DNA of 64,000 bases from NCBI RefSeq assembly GCF_910596095.1, contig NC_056536.1, positions 17,965,291 to 18,029,290 of the forward strand. The letters are read 5' to 3'. This stretch comes from Thunnus maccoyii (lineage: Eukaryota > Chordata > Actinopteri > Scombriformes > Scombridae). A program made the position numbers and the translations under genes. Positions 60,380 through 64,000 of the stretch are shown here, one piece after another (within the stretch, counting starts at the first letter, position 1; every line of letters starts with the position of its first letter). Under the pieces are notes generated by a model. That model ran no database searches, was not told the DNA's origin, and saw only the letters and a program-made list of their open reading frames with translations.

Positions 60380-60936
60380 AGCACTGCTACACTATGTACC
60401 CTGATGTTACATCATGGTTGGCCTCTAAAGAGCTAAGCTCTGCATACTTGTGACCCTTTCTTTCTTTATCCCCAGGATAGCCTGTCAATAATAGATTTTA
60501 TAGCTGCTGTGAACACACAAAGTGTCCGTAGATGTGATAGTGATAACTCTATAATAAAATGTTTACTGGGTCATTGAGGGATGCCGTCATGCTGGACGAA
60601 TTCACAGCATTCATGCACATGAACGCGCACTGGCACACACATACTGTAGATAGACATACACTCAGACTATGACTGTAGAGCAGGTGATACAGATGAGATC
60701 AAAGGGATATCCGGGACAGCATGGCCTCTTTGACGTTTAACACATCTCAGACACTTCTTAGGAAAAAACAGGCAAGCCCCACTGGCGATAGATAGACTGG
60801 GACAGTAATACACACAGACAAAAATAATCAGGCATACATCATCCATGTTAGATGGGATAGACTGGGATAATTTTTAATCCCACTGCTTTGATTTCCATTT
60901 CCACTTAAAACATTTACATTTTACAGAGTGATTTTT

Positions 60937-60979
<43 letters not shown>

Positions 60980-61726
60980 TTAAATAATTCAAATTGAAAT
61001 TTACCTTTATGGATGCTGGTCATTTTTACAGCACAGTGTCTCCCTGCTCCCTCTGAGTGGAACTTAGTTTGTGCTGAGTAGTTTCCTGTTTTACTAGGGA
61101 ACTGTCTGTGTGACGTACACTGCAGGTCATGGGCAGCCGGTCACATGGTGGCTAGCTGTGATAGCATAGTGAACAGTGAATTGAACAGTAAAACAGTGAA
61201 TCCTTCTTTTCTGTCTTTCTAATTTTACACAGGATAAAGAGTGAGTCAACCTCTAAAACAAGATTGAAATCATAGTGGCAGAACAGCTACCTACGTTTCT
61301 ATAGGCGGGAGCTTGTGTTTTTCATTTACTTTTAGGAGTTGAAAAAGTCTATGTGTGTTGTACAGTATGTATGTGTAATGTTTTATAGTTATTCAATGCC
61401 ACGTCTGCCTTTCATATTGGAGGCTGCACCAGAACATGGACTGTAATGAAGCCTGAAAATGACAGACGTTTAAACACGCAACTCCCATGTGGTGCAAAAA
61501 AGCTGATCTAAAAGGTTCACAATTTATTTTACGATTAGACTTGGGGTGAGAATCATGTGTGTGCGTAAATGTGCATATGCAGATGAAAAAATTAGTTATT
61601 TTGTCAGGGTGGCTACAGTCTGTCAGCAAAATATTCTCAAAATAACATATTACGTCAAAATCTGTTGCATTTAAAACTGAAATAGTGAATAGACAGTTTT
61701 AATGTTTCTCTTTCCTTTTCCTAACA
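60380..61726. other. Intergenic, no gene seen
   Basis: Contains a poly-T stretch at about 60941-60970 and no recognisable coding sequence. Confidence 0.5.
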
Positions 61727-61925
61727 CACACACACACACACATATCAGACCATGGTCACTTCTGGGGACATTACATAGACTTACATTAATTTCCTGAAGA
61801 CTTACCCTAACCTTAACCACTGCCCCAAAAAAGCTTTTTTCCCAATTGGGGACACAGATTTTGTCGCCAGTTGGACAAGCCATCCCCTATTAACTGGTCT
61901 TAAGTCTGAAGTTTGTCCCCAGAAG
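61727..61925. repeat. Dispersed CA-linked repeat module, copy 2
   Basis: A short (AC) run at 61727-61741 leads into the module ggggacattacatagactta, ttaccctaaccttaacc, tttttcccaattgg, gacaagcc and tttgtcccca, as at 2019-2215. Its right edge meets a small palindrome (61939-61963) at the boundary with the Tc1 remnant. Confidence 0.7.
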
Positions 61926-61949
61926 TATGAATTTCAGAATATCAAATAT

Positions 61950-63131
61950 AATATATTTGATATGGCCCCCTTTTGCTTTAACGATAGCATGTACTTGAGC
62001 TGGCATGGACTCCACAACTTTGTGCAAACCTGATGACCCATGTTATGATTTGACAATGTTCCAAAGAGCCTCATGTGATGATACATAATGATTGGTTTTC
62101 TCAGTCTTCAAGTGTCCCCATAAATGTTCAATGGGGTTGACGTCAGGTGACTGTGGAGGAAAGTCCATGACAGTTAGGACTCCTTGGTCTTCTTTGGTCT
62201 TCAAGTAGTTCTTGCAAAGCTTTGAGGTGTGTTTGGGGTCTTTATCCTGCTGCAATAGAAATCCTTCCCCACAAAGATGCAAACCAGAGTGTACAGCATG
62301 TCTCTGACAAATGAAGTGGTATTTCTTAGCCCACCCCAAGCGTTTGGCCTTGTTTCGCCTCCTGAGAAGTGGTTTAGAAACTGCTGCTCATCCTCTGAGA
62401 CCACTACAAGACAGCCTTCTTTTGACAGTACGTTTGCTGATTGGAGTCTTTTCTTCTTTATTTAGTAAATTCTGTATCTGTGATGAAGTTGCTTTTCTAT
62501 CTCTCAGGGAACTAAGCTTGATGTATTGATTTTTTATTGGTGTGGTCACTTTTGGTCTGCCTGATCTTGCTTTGGATACAACTGATCCAGTTTCTGCAAA
62601 GCGTTTTAGAGCTCCATGCACTGCCCCCTTAGAAAGCTTTAGTCTAGCCATGATTTGACGTTAAGAAAGCCCCTCTTTGCTTAGAATAACAATTTGACTT
62701 CTCACACTTTCATTTAGTTTTGATGCCATGTTTCCCACTATCACAATGGTACTTAGTAAGCAGTGATCTGCTGGAAACTTGAGGCACAGTCATATTTATA
62801 ACAGGTGAACACTGGCTGCAAGTTGAGTTACTTGAACAAGCCTCTGATGAGTAGATCAAATCCACCTGAGTGTCGTCTGAATGCTTCAATGGAAGTGACA
62901 GAATTCAAGGAAATCTGACCTTTTGTTCAAAGGAGTTAAGTTTCAATGCCACAAATTTGCTTAACTTTGATTGTTGACCTAGAAATAGGACAGAATATTT
63001 AATATTTATTCTTTATTTTACATGTCATTACTTGTGTTTTTAATGTTTATGGACCCTCAAACTTTCTGACTATTTCCAGGTTTACATGAAAATATTTAAT
63101 GTGGTCTCAGACTTTTGGACCCCACTGTGCA
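61950..63131 (-). pseudogene. Tc1/mariner-type transposon, decayed transposase
   Basis: The minus strand starts at an ATG at about 62729 with MASKLNESVRSQIVILSKEG, followed by a stop, then the helix-turn-helix part (LSKGAVHGALKRFAETGSV, SGRPKVTT). Later parts in shifted frames give SEDEQQFLNHF, PNAWGG, DPKHTSKL and SPDVNPIEHLWG, which hold the DDE residues. About 40 residues between the DNA-binding and catalytic halves are missing. The upstream terminal repeat is at about 63103-63131 (ends agacttttggaccccactgt); the other end was not found, and the copy appears truncated near 61950. Confidence 0.88.
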
Positions 63132-64000
63132 TATATAAAGCTTCTCATATAATGTTTTTATACTAACAATGGATAAAATGATTATGTGTGGTGTGATAGT
63201 TCATCGTAGTGACGAACTCCTCAATTTCGCTGTTTTGGTTCACTCTCACTACTCTCATAAACCTGTTTCCAACCGGAGCAGGAACCTGGTTTCAGTGTAC
63301 GCTAACTGCGCATCACCGAGCGGCAAATAAACAGTCAGATATTTCCCTTAGAAGTTAGTGGAGACCAAAACAGAGCTAAAACGAGAGTGAATATTCATTT
63401 CACATTCGTCAGGTAGCCAGAAACACGACTCCAAAAGAAAGTTGATGTTGCTCCTTGTCTGCTCAATGTGTAATAGGCAACTGTTTGCCTGCAATTTTGC
63501 AAGTTTTTATGTCACTGTTGTCTTAACAGCTTGTTTTGTTGCACTCAAATTGTAAAAAAAACAGTACATCAAACACATCAGAGAGAAAACTGTTTGACTT
63601 GTGTCCAGAGGGTCAAAGACAAAGGCATCCTGGGAAAGAGCTATGTTGGCTACAGCATCAAAGAGGGCTTCAGGCACAGTAACTGAGAGCTGATATTGGT
63701 TTTGTCTGCATGTGCATGTTTGTGCTTTGATTACTGTATAGCCCATAGAAGAAACTGTGGTCCAGATTAATTTCGAAACCTCTTTCGTGTTTATTTAGAC
63801 TCGTAAACCTTTCCGTCCTTTCACATTTCTCTCCTTTTATGGTGCATTAAGGCAGGCTGAGTCCTTGAAAAAAGTTCCATCCGATCCTGAGAAAAATAAA
63901 AACTTGACAGATGTGATATTAAAATTCATCTAAGGTAATGTTATCAGAACAGGACAGATTGCAAATGTAAATGCATCCAGTGCGAATCTAATCACCCACA
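63132..64000. other. Intergenic, no named gene
   Basis: One minus-strand ORF at 63507-63746 has a protein-like stretch (LSVTVPEALFDAVANIALSQ, then DAFVFDPLDTSQ) between a possible acceptor (aatatcag) and a weak donor. I do not recognise it and give it low weight as an exon. Confidence 0.3.

Noticed and set aside
60104..60436. 110-codon plus-strand ORF and two minus-strand ORFs
   Set aside because: They cross the ATT tail of the LINE and a CA tract; repeat-derived.

Overview
The window is vertebrate nuclear DNA, almost certainly from a ray-finned fish and probably a percomorph. It has split genes with GT-AG introns, long CA/TG, GA and CTT microsatellites, and a typical teleost repeat load: Tc1, Penelope, L2-like and L1-like LINEs, and many short TIR elements, including one starting near 22995 that I recall as very abundant in percomorphs. 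Two real gene neighbourhoods are present, both on the minus strand. The left part (1-25.2 kb) is a tandem array of MOV10-type RNA helicase loci. The right part (41.6-52.2 kb) is a complete wnt2b gene. MOV10 and WNT2B are neighbours on human chromosome 1p13, so this looks like the orthologous segment. The human genes lying between them (ST7L, CAPZA1) were not recognised here.

MOV10 array, in transcription order from high to low coordinates. (i) A mov10 gene with an intact helicase core: 20 exons at 25146-16453, all phases agreeing, carrying the superfamily-1 helicase motifs; its extreme N- and C-terminal ends are unclear. (ii) A short paralogue at 12681-5013: five exons of the MOV10 N-terminal region, then a sixth exon that runs in frame, without a stop, from MOV10 sequence into a complete YqaJ/lambda-exonuclease-type PD-(D/E)XK nuclease domain. 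The six exons join into an uninterrupted 516-codon reading frame and no helicase core is present. (iii) The first coding exon (205-72) of a third copy, whose remainder lies left of the window. Copies (ii) and (iii) share upstream sequence, including an identical 19-bp block containing an IRF-type GAAACGAAAC motif, which would suit an interferon-responsive antiviral family.

The introns and flanks of copy (ii) hold nested mobile elements: a Penelope-like element whose reverse-transcriptase piece is inverted relative to its GIY-YIG endonuclease, two copies of an unidentified 1-2 kb element (one filled by a 501-bp TIR element with an 8-bp target duplication, the other showing the empty site), a split L2-like LINE, and a 490-bp fold-back element. 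A perfect 46-bp palindrome lies at 14029-14074.

From 25.2 to 41.6 kb there is no gene I can name: there are MITEs, satellite-like repeats, microsatellites, a candidate conserved non-coding block at 29.8 kb and one unexplained exon-like ORF at 31.2 kb. wnt2b has five exons encoding 388 residues, with all expected Wnt features. Right of it the window is repeat-rich: a TTAA-flanked element next to an L2-like LINE (57.1-60.2 kb) and a decayed Tc1 transposase (62-63.1 kb).

Coordinates and splice sites were read by eye. Family assignments rest on recognised protein motifs and not on database searches.
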